A stretch of DNA of 64,000 nucleotides from assembly GCA_964247055.1 (NCBI GenBank), contig OZ176055.1, positions 5,084,001 to 5,148,000 on the forward strand, given 5' to 3'. Of this stretch, positions 22,801-33,700 are shown piece by piece. The DNA comes from Paragordius varius (taxonomy: Eukaryota; Nematomorpha). Under the pieces are notes generated by a model. It saw only the letters and a program-made list of their open reading frames with translations. It did not search any database and was not told the origin of the DNA. Every line of letters starts with the position of its first letter. Position 1 is the stretch's first letter. Both the position numbers and the translations under genes were made by a program.

Positions 22801-25794
22801 GGGAATACGTGGAATCTTTATTATATTTTTACGGTCTCATACCTAGGGCGAAAAATCGATTTAAAAAATTATTTTTGTGGACTTTGTTTTTTGAAAAAAA
22901 TGGCATTTTACGGGGAGAGCGGGCAAAAAGAGGGCCTAAATCAAAAAAGTGACTCGACTATGTTCGGCGCAATCGAAAAAAAGTAACTAAAAATGATATT
23001 TGTAATCGAATGCAACACATTTTCCGGAAAATTGTCTCCAAAACACGATTTGTGTGGACTTCTGTTTTTTAAAAAAACCCGTTTTTCATACGGGGTGGGC
23101 CCGAACTGGGGGCCTATTTCAAAAAAAGGGCGAAGCTATTGTCGGGACATTTATTAATGATTATATTTTTTCGATATTTGGATTTGAATGGGTCTACCGG
23201 TTTTCCGGTACCAGATCCGTTGTGCTTTGCGATCAGATATGTTTGTCTGTTTTTATCAGTATCTTTTTTCCATGCTTTGTATGCATCATTTTTTTATTTT
23301 GTAACCTCTTTCAATTCTTTTTTCCACCATCATTTTTTTAATTATTTTAATGTATGTCTTGCTTATTTTTCTCACAACTATCTCTGCTGTTTCAACTTTT
23401 TGAGTTATTATATATTGAACCAATTGTAATGCCATAGCTTTACAAATGTTTGCTGATATAATTGCTTTTGATTATTGAATTTCGTAGTTTGCTTAGGTTT
23501 ATTTTGGCTGGTCGTAAATATAAGGGTATATATATTTTAATGTTTTAAATCTGCAATCGAGATTTTTTGTTAATTGAAGATTGTTATGTGAGTTTTGATG
23601 TTGATAATTATGGCCGTTTTATTTTAGGCAAAACATGGATTGTGGTTTGTGAGGTGTGTGTTTGATATGATTAGTTGGTTTGATTGGAAATATCCCAACA
23701 TATGTTCACCCATGTTGTCAGTACTACTCATGAAATGGTATTCATTATTACTTATTAGACGGTTAGAGTCGCCCCCTAAGAAGATAGATTCCTTGTCTAA
23801 TTTTGCATTTGTTAACATCGTAGTTCTGTCCAAAATTGTTGTTTAATTTCGTATTTAAAACCTGGCTGGGGGCGTATATCGATATTATATTTAGAATGCA
23901 GTCATTGTGCAAAACCTTTAGCTGTAGTATTCCTTCAATGTGTATTATTGGTTAGATAACATTTTCACGAAGACGGGTTTTAATGGCTATCGCTACTCCA
24001 GCCCGACCATTTTCTTGTCCTTGATAATAAATTGTGTAATTGTTATTAGGAATTAAGTTATTTCCTTTTTTTCTTGTAGGCAGATGTCAACGTTGTATTC
24101 GAGAAAATCGATTATCATGTATTGTTTTCCATTTAGAGTACCGACGTTCTCAAAATTAAAGATGTTAGGATTATTCATAATTTAAATGTGGTGTTATTAT
24201 ATTTGTTATAACGGTTTTTATTATTATCCTTTTTCATTTGGGTGTTGTAATCGTTTTGATGAAGGGATAAATAAATTGGTATGTTATAATTATTAATAAT
24301 AATATGCAGTTTAAAGTATCTTTTTTCCTTCACTTGGATACAACACACTCATTTTAGTCCTTCGATTCAAATTGGGGTAGTTGGATACCCCAGGCCTGTT
24401 TAAAATAAAATACTTTGAAAAGTATGGAAGGAATCAAAACCATGGCAAAATTTTGCACTTATATAACATTGATAAACCGAAATATATAAAAAAATTTATT
24501 CAAAAATACTTGATATTACTTATTTTGAGCTAAAACCGAAAGGTAAAAATTTCGTCAACGTGACATGTGTCAAATTTTAAAATTTAAAAATAATACAAAA
24601 TAAACCTCTTTTTCTATTTCTATCAATGTTAGATGTAATTTATATAAAAAATTAGCTTTAGTTTTACTCTTAAAATTAAATGAAGACGATATTTTGCTAA
24701 AATTTTGTAAAATAAAAATGGCGTCGAAGTAGTTTGAGATGGGACTTTTTTTTTCAAAACAAAATTTTATCAAGATATTTTGGCATATTTATATAATATT
24801 TATCAGGATAGAAGCATAAATTTAAATTGGGACCGTTTCCTTCAGTAGTTTTTTAAAAATTTCAATTTAAATTTAGTCTGGGGTATTTAGATACCCCAAT
24901 TTGAATCGAAGTGTTAAAGGGTAAGGACTTAAATTTTATCCGCATATATGAAGGCTTTAACATCGCCTGTACAAGGCTGACAATAATGATGGAAAAATTG
25001 CATAGTTTGGGGTTTCGAACTCTGGTACGCAATGTAAAAGTCCGACATACCTACTATACCATTTTAATAAGAACAATAAATAAGATAAATATATTATTGT
25101 GATAGCAGGTAAGGTAAAAGTTATAAAATGTAATATTAATTAATATTATCGTTTCGTTAGATTAGCAATTTTAAATGGGATATATCCATGATGGATAAGT
25201 TGGGGCGAGTTCTTTGTAAAAAAACTCCTAACCTTTTACCAAAGGTCCGGTCTACACCTAGGAACGTAGCAGAACAACTTTGTTAGCCGTATTTTACAAA
25301 TCAAAAAAAAAGAATCTTAATTAAATTATAATACCGATATTTTGTTAAGCAAGAAAGAGCTGCTATAAGACACATATCAATGGTACAAACCCCATTATTG
25401 ATAATATAAAATTCCAAAATTAAAGAACATTCTTTGTTAGATATTAACAGCGAGTCAGTGTTTATAGGATTTTGGTCTTTAAAAAGTTTTTCTAATATAT
25501 ATTTCGCGTAAGAGCTAAATTAAAAGGCATTATACTTAATAGATTTGTTTGAAAAGTAATCGTGAACAAAAATTTTAATTGAAGGCTCTTCATTTAACTT
25601 GATATGTGTAGATAAAGTAGTAATAACACTAAAATCTATAAATATATTACACTGAATCTCCATTAATAACCGTAGAAATTTCGTCAAAATTTAATACATT
25701 TATTTTGTAATTAAGAAAAAAAGATTTTGATACCTAAATTTTACAAAAAAACTACTTGATCTTGAAATGTTTCTGTAAACACATGTGTCGTCAT
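19843..25794 (-). CDS. EXOSC9: Exosome core subunit, EXOSC9/Rrp45-like
   Basis: RNase PH-fold subunit of the RNA exosome ring, acting in 3'-5' RNA processing and decay in nucleus and cytoplasm. Exons read from high to low coordinates: 25756-25794, 25651-25733, 25536-25628, 25335-25514, 19843-20080. Introns 25734-25755 (22 nt), 25629-25650 (22), 25515-25535 (21) are GT..AG. The fourth is 5,254 nt and packed with repeats. Family matches: INTDSLLIS versus IDTESLCV; NGVCTIDMCLIAALSCL versus the DG..iDaasiAAi.AL block; PFVVTW and TIAMNLMKEIC versus PICVSF and VIAMNKHREIC of EXOSC9. EXOSC8 also fits the middle exon but not the last block. The first exon and start (25794) are the weakest part, since no RPDGR motif is seen. 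About 211 codons are recovered. Read-through after the last exon stops at 19831-19833. Vertebrate proteins are longer, so a C-terminal exon may be missing. Confidence 0.75.
20205..20580. mobile_element. Foldback MITE with tandem repeats in both arms
   Basis: The left arm begins taccatttacaattcaa and carries about four ~20-bp units close to attcacccttgaacaattca. The right arm, 20.48-20.57 kb, carries three to four reverse-complement units (gaattgttcaagggtgaatt) and ends aaatggta. Both ends abut (TA)n. A ~150-bp AT-rich spacer separates the arms. It lies in intron 4 of the exosome gene. Confidence 0.75.
21100..21870 (+). repeat. Foldback repeat family, long left arm
   Basis: The most complete single arm: ttgcttttggttttggacc, gtaactgttccatatc, ggtgaaagctagacgct, ccgggattccgcgataaa, gttgaagcgta, ttcgttcgtcttc. 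It ends near aaaggtgtttttc. The 81-codon minus frame across its start is not a gene. It is intronic to the exosome gene. Confidence 0.65.
22010..23225 (+). repeat. Tandem repeat, about 0.5-kb unit, 2.3 copies
   Basis: The marker gggcgaagctattgtcgg recurs at about 22.08, 22.62 and 23.13 kb, so the unit is roughly 540 then 510 bp. Each unit carries gtgggcccgaactggggg, ttatattttttcga, gaatgggtctaccg, and then an inner block cccagcagctatcat...aatggcattttacgggg. A single inverted copy lies at 55.86-56.35 kb. Open frames of 70-95 codons across the array come from its composition and are not supported as genes. Confidence 0.85.
23600..24190 (-). pseudogene. LINE endonuclease remnant, antisense copy
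   Basis: Minus-strand pieces read NVGTLNGKQYMIIDFLEYNV and DICLQE, then YYQGQENGRAGVAIAIKTRL, IEGILQLKVLHNDCILNI and ISIYAPS, and finally FLGGDSNRLI and GEHMLGYFQSNQLIISNT. This is the APE endonuclease of an RTE-like LINE in order: N-terminal NVGTLNG, QE, ENGRxGV, YAPS, GDxN. Stops and shifts make it dead. It lies in intron 4 of the exosome gene in the gene's own orientation. Confidence 0.65.
24331..24913 (+). mobile_element. TTAA-type MITE, copy 1
   Basis: Starts cacttggatacaacacac, with tcgattcaaattggggta 40 bp in. It ends as the inverted form taccccaatttgaatcgaag + tg, followed by TTAA (24914-24917). It matches 49362-49930 almost throughout. Target TTAA suggests a piggyBac-type mobilisation, but no transposase of that type is in the window. 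Confidence 0.7.
25003..25068 (-). tRNA. tRNA-Lys(UUU)-like relic or SINE head
   Basis: On the minus strand tggtatagtag fits the pol III A box (TRGYNNARNNG). Then ggacttttacat contains a seven-base loop with TTT in the anticodon place, and agttcgaaacc fits the B box. The A-to-B spacing is normal for a tRNA. The acceptor and T stems do not pair, so this is not a working tRNA. It is a decayed gene or the head of a tRNA-derived SINE. It is intronic to the exosome gene. Confidence 0.4.
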
Positions 25795-25839
25795 TACAGG
25801 TAAAAATTTATTTTATTCACAGTACACAAAATCAGGGGA

Positions 25840-26530
25840 TATAAAATATTTATATAAATTATAGATATGTATCAAATTATGATGTTTTTTATTTCTGGCC
25901 TTGCGAGGGATAGAAAGTTTCTAGACTTTGTGTTGCTGGCCATTAAAAAGTCGCAAAATTAAACTACATAAAATATAGTATAAAGCTTTGTTCTAGAAAA
26001 ATCATGAACTATATATAAAAAGAAACAATTTTAATTTGGATATGGATCAAATTCGCGAGTCTCCAATCTTTCGGCCCCTCTAAAATAAACTAGTTTTATT
26101 AAAATAAACTCATGCGGTAATTGCGCGAAAACACTACCTTTTTTGTAGACGATTATTATTTTTTGGGTTAGTTTTATAAGAGGCTTAAAGTTGTAAAAAA
26201 ACTACTGTTATTTGGGTGTTCTAGTAAATTAATCAACATTTTTCTGTATCTGATAAAAAAGTTTACTTGTATAACATCCCAGAGCCCATACTTTGCGTTT
26301 AAAATCAGGGAGAAAATATCCTGATAAAATATATAATCTAATAGGAAAATAAATCAGCATTCTTGAAGTGCTTTTTGTTTTGATTACGAGTGATATAAGA
26401 AAGTTCTTTGCATTTTTATGGTAACTGCTCGATATCGTATAATCGCATTCGCATATTATGTTGGATAAAATATTTTTGATAAAATCTAAAAGCTTTCTCT
26501 CAAAAATATTATTAATATAATAAAATATAA
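25840..26530 (+). repeat. Foldback repeat family, two arm fragments
   Basis: 25.86-26.15 kb and 26.29-26.53 kb each carry pieces of the left arm: gccttgcgagggatagaaag, cctctaaaataaactagtt; then ctaataggaaaat, gtgctttttgttttg, acgagtgatataagaaag, gtaactgctc. The 106-codon minus frame at 26229-26549 is made of this repeat. Confidence 0.5.
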
Positions 26531-26910
26531 TATTAATACTTGGATACAACGCATTCTATTCAGTCCTTTGATTAAAATTGGGGTAGTTAAAGTAAATACT
26601 AAAATATTGCAAAATATACAACATTTTCTGTTTATATCATCGATAAATGTGATTAATAAAAAAGTAGACTTAATTTTAGGCTTAGGATCAAATAAACAAG
26701 ATATTTTAAAGAAATGTTCTAAAAATAATAATAGCGTCTAAGTAGTTTCATACTTTATTTGCAAAATTAAATTTTATTTAGATATTGTGGCTTATTTATA
26801 TATTTTTACGATAGAAGCATCTTAACACCTAGATTCAACACATTCATTTTAGTCCTTCGATTCAAATTGGGGTAGTTGGATACCCCCGGCCTTTGTAAAG
26901 CAAATAATTT
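26531..26910 (+). repeat. TTAA-MITE family, truncated left ends
   Basis: Two starts of the family: ttaatacttggatacaac at about 26.53 kb and ttaacacctagattcaacac at about 26.82 kb, the latter followed by the usual tcgattcaaattggggta. Both are shorter than the full copies. Confidence 0.6.
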
Positions 26911-27720
26911 ACTAAACACCTATTGTTTTTAAGTTCTATCGCCTATTTTATATTTATTAATGCCTAATTAACTAAATACAACAGATTTACATTTTAATTC
27001 AAGTCTCTACATGCTTCAGACAATCGATTTACAAATATCTATTATTTATGTTTAGCATCGCCATAACAGAAAGAAAAATTCTTTAAAAGTAGGTTTTTCT
27101 AATTTATAGGCTTATGGAGACATATACTTGAATATCCTTATGTAAGATATTCGACAGTTGAATCGCGAGAATCAACTATAAAATTAGTCTTATAAATTTT
27201 TTAAAGAATATGCTTAAATTGAAAATATTCCACGTACTTTCTGAAGTAAATTTTACATTTATATTTACTATAAAATAGAATTAATATCATGAAAGAAACA
27301 TAATCATATACACCAAGATGGTTCTGTCAACAGGTCATCAAAATTTATATAAATCTTGATCTCCCAGAATAGTTCTACCGAATAATCTTATATTTGATGC
27401 TTTATATCTAATCAATGTATTTTTATTAATTCTACGATCTCAAAATAAATCGAAACTTGCTTTTTGCCTTCTAAAAGTAAATTGTTTATTATTAGGTCAG
27501 CGAAACTTACCGCGGCCCTGGCACCTCTATTTTAATGCCAATTATTGGAATATTTTTTTGTGATTGTTTAAAAATAATGCTAATTTCTCATTTTTAAACC
27601 CTTTAAAATTTATCTGGTTTAATAGGTACGATCCAAATATTTAATTTCCTAAAGCGATCTTGTTTTGTCTCAGCTTGTATCAAGGTACATTAATATAAAA
27701 ATTATTTTAAAACGCATAAA
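26911..27720. other. AT-rich stretch, no gene seen
   Basis: Nothing recognisable. It ends at the target duplication of the hAT MITE. Confidence 0.4.
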
Positions 27721-27728
27721 GGTATGAC

Positions 27729-28536
27729 TAGGGTTGTGATTGTGACCCCCTTTTTCAAAAAAAGGAACTCAGACTTATGTCGGACCTAGGTCTGACCTAG
27801 GTCATACCATATGTTATTGCCAATAATAAATAACTACATACATAAATACTTGATTAAACATAAAAAAGGAATTCACATAAAGTATATATATTTTTGTAAA
27901 AGTATATACTTTCACCAATACTGATAATTTAAATTTCTACAATTAACCCTGGAATCATACATAAAGACTATAGAAAGTTTCAAATCACAAAAATAAGACT
28001 AACAATTTAAAATTTATTGAAACCTATTTATGCTCTAATTATTTTAAACTATGAATGAAATCCGAAAATGTTTATTTTCAACTATGAAAGTTGAGGATGT
28101 AAAATAAATTTTACTAAATGTTTCTGGATAATTTCTTCTTGAAAACAGAAATATGTAAGACTAAACTTAAGAAATTAAATATTTAGCTTGCTTTCGACCA
28201 TCACCTTCTGTCATATAATTTATTTAATAAACTTCTTTTAGATGTTTCTTCATTCGGTTTTTATTTAAATATATAGTGTAATTGCTTGCATGTAACTTGA
28301 TTTTTTATCGATAAATTTCCACAAGGCTGATTTTATTACGAGGATGTAAAGGAAAAATGTATATCATATGATATTTAAATTAAAATAATACATATATAAA
28401 TAATATAAGGTTTTGTTTTACTAAAAATTGTAAAATTAATAAAATAAAAAAATAAAAAAAAATGACCTAGGTCATTTTTTTTCGTGGTCATGACTATGGT
28501 CATGACCTAGGTCATTGACTAATGGGCACAACCCTA
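27729..28536. mobile_element. hAT MITE with perfect 8-bp target duplication
   Basis: Terminal inverted repeats tagggttgtg / cacaacccta are flanked on both sides by GGTATGAC (27721-27728 and 28537-28544). Near each end are several palindromic gacctaggtc and catgacc boxes. An 808-bp element without coding capacity. A relative is at 41982-42625. Confidence 0.9.
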
Positions 28537-28544
28537 GGTATGAC

Positions 28545-29145
28545 GTTAGATTGGCCTGTTATGATAATCAGATTTGTCAAAATTGGTTAATAAATAATTG
28601 TTATATGTTATTCTCAATATATTAAATAATTATCGGCATTATATTGTGGCCATAGATAAAATATATTGTATTCGGCCCGTTAATTTTGTTGAGTATTTAG
28701 AGTTGTTCGATGGATAATCACAACAGATTCCGATTTCGCATGGATCGATAAATATAGTATAATAAAATCTTATTTCCAAATAATTTATTTAGATTATTTT
28801 ATTTGTGCAAACAATTTAAGAGGATCGCAATTAATGATCGTTTTTCTGTTGACATGCTTGGCAAAATATTACAGATTTTTTGTAAACAGATCTTCGACGC
28901 AAATAGCACCTTGTAGAATATATAAGTATATATACCTTTTTGGTACATTAATATTATTGCAAACCGTTCTAAAGCCGAAAAAAATTATTTAAGGGACCAT
29001 GTATGATTTGCGCAAGCCCATAACAACCAAGATACCTAAATTTGTATATAGATAGTATACCTAAAAAGGCATGAAATTCTTCGATGTTTAAATTAATCTA
29101 GTTTTCCGATTTTCATAATCAAATTTTTTACGTCATAGGTATGAT
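28545..29145. other. AT-rich stretch, no supported gene
   Basis: A plus-strand frame near 28.83-28.99 kb vaguely resembles a reverse-transcriptase C-terminal block, but the match is too weak to call. Confidence 0.3.
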
Positions 29146-29149
29146 AGAA

Positions 29150-29332
29150 TTAAATGTTGTAAGTGGGTCCTGGATAATTGATTTGAGCCCGGGAATAAAA
29201 CGAATTATATTGGATTGTTAGATTTTCCATTATATTAAAATCTAAATAAAATAATTTTATACCCTTCGAACATGAGGAGTCATCCACATTATAATCTCTG
29301 CTACTATCAAAATTATCTAAAAAAACTTCCAT
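29150..29332 (-). CDS. Possible 53-residue protein, unidentified
   Basis: The minus-strand ATG at 29332 opens an acidic, serine/asparagine-rich frame (MEVFLDNFDSSRDYNVDD). A 21-nt GT..AG segment at 29242-29262 matches the tiny introns of the neighbouring genes. With it removed, the product is 53 residues ending PGPTYNI. The segment is a multiple of three without a stop, so an unspliced 60-residue product is equally open and the intron is not forced. No family is recognised. Lower AT in the frame than around it supports coding, but only mildly. Confidence 0.35.
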   Translation of the reverse strand: MEVFLDNFDSSRDYNVDDSSCSKGIKLFYLDFNIMENLTIQYNSFYSRAQINYPGPTYNI

Positions 29333-29429
29333 AACAACAAAATAAATGCTTCGTAACGGAAAATACTTTAAATAATATGTTTACAGGAGGTGGGATTGTG
29401 CTATCTTTAAAAATAATTTGTATTCTCGT

Positions 29430-29740
29430 AAAAAAATTCAAAAATAATTCTGGCGCCAACCAATTCGAGAAGAGAGTTTTTTTTCAAATCTAAATTTCAT
29501 TAAGTTATTTTGGTTTAATTATATAATTTTTATAAAGATAGAAGCATAAATTTAAATTAGGGCCATTCTATTGGTTAGTTTTTTAAGAATACCAATTTGA
29601 AAAAGGTCTCGGGTATTAAGATATCACAATTTGAATCGAAGTGTTAAATTAACACCGCATCTTTCAGTAGTTTTTTGAAAATATCAATTTAAATGTTGTT
29701 GGGGTATTTTTATACTCCAATTTGAATTGATGTGTTAAAG
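29430..29740 (+). repeat. TTAA-MITE family, two right ends in tandem
   Basis: cacaatttgaatcgaagtgt + taa near 29.65 kb and ctccaatttgaattgatgtg + ttaa near 29.74 kb are two successive right ends, preceded by the internal block gatagaagcataaatttaaa. The hAT element follows directly. Confidence 0.6.
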
Positions 29741-32370
29741 CAGGGGTGTCCAACACAAATGGCTTGAAGAGCCACCTTTTCGACCTCAAAATTCTAAAGA
29801 GCCACTTTTTATTTATATATAGTAAGACATTGGTAACAAATAAATTTATTATATTAACATATATATATGTGCTAATTTTCATATCAAAAAGAAAATAAAC
29901 AGTGAAAATATAATAATGCTTTGCTAATTAAATTATATCAATGTGTAAACAAAAAGTTAAAATACATGGATATGGTAAACTTATTGCAATTCGATAGTAT
30001 GACAAGAGTAGACTGTGGCGAATTTAATCGCCAAAATGTAACCTTTTTTTATCTAATAAAAATAAAGAAATAAATTTTCATTGCATGATTAAATTTTTAA
30101 TGGGATATTTGTTTTGTAATTTTTTTGCTTAATTTATTCAGATCTATATTAATATTTGATACAGCACATCTCAATTCAATCTCCAAGTTTTCATCAGTCA
30201 AAGAACGTGAAAGAGATTTTGTGTATTTCATTTTAGAAAAAAACTCTCAAATAGATAAGTGAACCCAAAAGCACAAATTAATCTTTGTGCAAAAATTCTT
30301 AAATTAGGAAATTTATCAAACGTTATATATTTTTTATATAATTCAATTTTATTTGTTTGCCCAAATAATTATTTCGATTCATTATTGATTGCATAGTAAT
30401 TCCATTTGTAAATTAATAGGAGCGTTGAGAGCTTTAACGTAGAATAGACAACAAAAAAATCAAATATTTTTTCATATTTTGTCATATCCCCGTATCGATT
30501 ATTAAAAGCTCTTGATAATATGTTAATTTGATCTGCATATTTTGAAAATTCGTTAGTTTTACCAGATTTAAATCTATTCGATTCTGGAATATGTTCAGCA
30601 TTATTTTTTTAAATGGCATTCAAATAAGGTCAATTTTTTACAAAACGTTTTAATATGGTTATTCGCATCAACAATTAAATTATCTTGCTTTTGCACGGAT
30701 TCATTTAATTGATTTAGTTCGGTAATATCTACGGAATAGCAATCTGACAACCAATCTTCATTGGTTAATTCATCTACCAAATAATTATTTTGCAATAGAA
30801 ATATATTTATTTCTTTTAATAAATGATAAAACCTTTTTAGACATTTCCCTCGACTAAGCCACCTTACATTTAAAAAAATATAAGATCTCCATATTCTGAA
30901 TGAATTTCTTTTAATAACTCCTTAAACTGCCTATGCTTCAAAGCATGAGATTTTATAAATTAACTACTTTAATAACAACGGTCATAACATTCTCCATTGT
31001 CAGAGCATGTGCGCAGAGATTTTCACGGTGAATCATGCAATGCATTATATATATGTGGTCAGTATTAATACCATCGGATTCCATCTTATTTAACAATAAT
31101 TTCACGGTTCCCTTGTTTTTTTCCATCATAGCTGGAGCACCATCTGTTGTCAAACAAGATAGCGCCCTCATATATAATTTATTGTCCTCAATACATTTTA
31201 AAATTGCATGAAACATATCATCTCCCTTAGTTGTATTTTTCATCGGAAGTAAGCCTAACATATCTTCTGTTATATTAAAAAATTCATCTATCCCTCGAAT
31301 AAAGACTACCAATTGTGATATGTTGCTTTTATCTGTGCTTTCATCAAATGACAAGGAAAATGCCATAAAATTTTGAATTCTTTATTTCAGGGAAAGTTGA
31401 ATTTCTTCTGCGATGTCTGTAATTCCTCGACACATAGTATTGCGCGAAAGACTTATACTAGATATTAATTCAACTTTATTAGCCAAAACACATTTTATTT
31501 CCAGTACGCATTCCTTTACAAACTCACCATTATAATAAGGCTTCATTTTTTAGGCGAGTAAATTGGCAACAATATAACTTGCCTTTACTATCGGATAAGG
31601 TTGCGTGAATGAAAATGTTGGTTGGATTATTAATATTTTTTAAAGATTCTAATTTTATTATTTTCATTTCTGTAGTCATATTAATAAAATCCAAATGCAT
31701 GGTATTGGCATGTCTTTTTAAATTATATTCGCGAAACCCGTTTGTCGTAAATTTGCAAATAAGGCACTCCGCTTTGTTGAAAATTTGAGTAAACCCATAT
31801 TTTAATTCCCAATCGGGATTGTATTTTCTAGTTACTTTTTTAGATTTATGCATATTGAAAGCTAAATAAATTATTTTAAATACCTATTTTTTGCAAGTAA
31901 TTTAATTTTTCAATGGACGTTAATTATAATTCCTAGTATTGGTATGAAAGCTAAATAAATTATTTTAATAACCTATTTTTTGCAAGTATTTCAATGTTTC
32001 AATAGACCCAAATTATAATTCCCAATATTGGTATGAAAGCTAAATTAATTATTTTAAATACCTATTTTTTGCAACTAAATTAATGTTTTAATTTAATGTG
32101 GTTATTGAAGTTGGAAATAACATGCAGAAAAAAATGTGTTTTATAAATGATTAAATGAATGCGATGATAGATATTTATAATAAATTGTTAAAAGTTTCTA
32201 AAAATAATTTAAATGTCAAAATAAAAATGCATATTTTACATATATAAAACTTTTAAAAAAATTAGAAATTATTTTAAAAAAAAATTTTTTTTTTTCAAAA
32301 TTTTCAAAGAGCCACTCAAAATTTTCAATGAGCCACTAGTGGCTCGCGAGTACCCTGTTGGACACCCCTG
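29741..32370 (-). mobile_element. hAT element, nearly full length
   Basis: Terminal inverted repeats caggggtgtccaacac / gttggacacccctg bound 2.63 kb. Both flanks fit NNNTANNN (tgttaaag and ttctaata), but the duplication itself has decayed. A transposase relic runs on the minus strand. Ends with repeated agagccact / gagccact blocks are typical of this hAT group. Confidence 0.85.
30150..31853 (-). pseudogene. hAT transposase relic (GTF2IRD2/ZBED-like)
   Basis: Minus-strand blocks are in family order. CLICKFTTNG + REYNLKRHANTMH (BED-type zinc finger, 31.75-31.65 kb). EFVKECVLEI and SLSRNTMCRGITDIAEEIQ (31.5-31.4 kb). FSLSFDESTDKSNISQL, TTDGAPAMMEKNKGTVKLL, IMHCMIHRENLCA (31.35-30.98 kb, catalytic core with DEST and TDGAP). 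VRWLSRGKCLKRF, then FESFFLKMKYTKSLSRSLTD (C-terminal dimerisation domain). A stop just before the DEST block and frame changes near 30.95 and 30.6 kb, among others, inactivate it. The closest known relatives are the hAT-derived parts of GTF2IRD2 and ZBED5-type proteins. Confidence 0.8.
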
Positions 32371-32379
32371 TTCTAATAT

Positions 32380-33166
32380 AATAGTTTTCCGATTTTTGCA
32401 TAATATGATTCAATTAATATAATAACCAAACCGTAAATAAATATCGCTTTGGAATATTGTTAAAGTATTTTAATATAAAAATCAGATAACTTGTGTTCAA
32501 ACCAACCTGTAATGAAATGAATTCTACATGTATAATTATCGTACAAACGATATATAATCGTTATACTAAAAATATGATTTTAACGACATATTATTATCTA
32601 TATCGTACTCTGTTTAAAAAAATAAGTCGCTAATGACTAGATGTCTTGATACAGACAGCAACTATTTTTAATTCTAAAATTGGTTTGAATTACTTTTTTA
32701 TGCAATAAAAATTAATTTTTAATTAGAATATTATTTTAAAATAATCCATTTTTTCCCTAAAAAATAGTTTGAAAAAAGATGATAATTTAATTTAAAATCA
32801 ATTATTATTGGGGATTTTTTTAAACTATATCTCTAATAATTAAAACATTATTTATTAGGTTTATAATCAAATATGAGCAAATTTGATATCCATATACTTC
32901 AGACTTTTTCCCATACGCAATTACTTCTCTTTAATTAATTTTATTATTGCCAATAAATCATTTGAATCATATCTCTAAAATAAAATAAGCGATATAGAAT
33001 ATAAATAGTGCAAAAAAGGAAGGATAAATTTTGTATTTTATATCAACTTGTTTTAGAACCTGAAAAAATTTTTCCGGTGTTACGGAACACAATCCATATT
33101 TTCAGCAATAAAGCTGTTTTCAAATTTTTTGCTTATTATTAATTTATTTCTTAATTTATATATCGC

Positions 33167-33219
<53 letters not shown>

Positions 33220-33480
33220 ATTCGAACATATTTAATAAAATAAAAAGTCAGGCAAAATTAAATTATAATATATTTAAAGATAGATTGAAAAAAAATTTAT
33301 ATGGTAAAAAAAATATACAGTTTTTTTATAAACATTTTAGTTTTCTTATCATATCATCCTAATAAATGATTAATTTAATTTGTTGGGTAGCTGTAATAAT
33401 AAATTTTATTTTTCAGTATTTTTAGTATTTTATTAAAATATTTTTTATATTTAAGACAACAAAATAATATTTTATATTAA
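32380..33480. other. AT-rich stretch with (TA)n tract, no gene
   Basis: Includes a (TA)n run at about 33172-33219, whose translation (IYIY...) makes a spurious 77-codon frame. Nothing else is recognised. Confidence 0.5.
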
Positions 33481-33483
33481 TAA

Positions 33484-33700
33484 ACAATGTCATCGGGATT
33501 CTCCGATTACGGGCTGGACATGTTGAAAGACGTCAAGATACCCATATCCTTAAAACTATGAAAAATTACTCGGTTCAACTACCAATCAAATCCGGTCGAC
33601 TTCATACCACATGGCACAACACAATAACAAAAGACCTCGATGGTAGAATTAGCCAGATGAAGAAAATATTGGAAAAAAAACTAACGGGTTGATGTATATT
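33484..33700 (+). pseudogene. LINE C-terminal remnant
   Basis: Reads NVIGILRLRAGHVERRQD, then SGRLHTTWHNTITKDLD. It parallels the RLRWxGHVxRxxD ... GRPxxRWxDxI tail of RTE-like LINEs. About 70 codons are open up to a stop, and the rest is lost. Confidence 0.5.

Noticed and set aside
22006-23429. Several 70-96-codon plus frames
   Set aside because: They recur with the 0.5-kb tandem unit, differ in frame between units, and show no domain.
25003-25068. Functional tRNA-Lys gene
   Set aside because: The A and B boxes fit, but the acceptor and T stems do not pair.
28830-28990. Reverse-transcriptase-like plus frame (LLTCLAKYYRFFVNRSS)
   Set aside because: A single weak block without neighbouring motifs, so it could be chance.
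33129-33362. 77-codon plus frame with a long IYIYIY run
   Set aside because: It is the translation of a (TA)n microsatellite.
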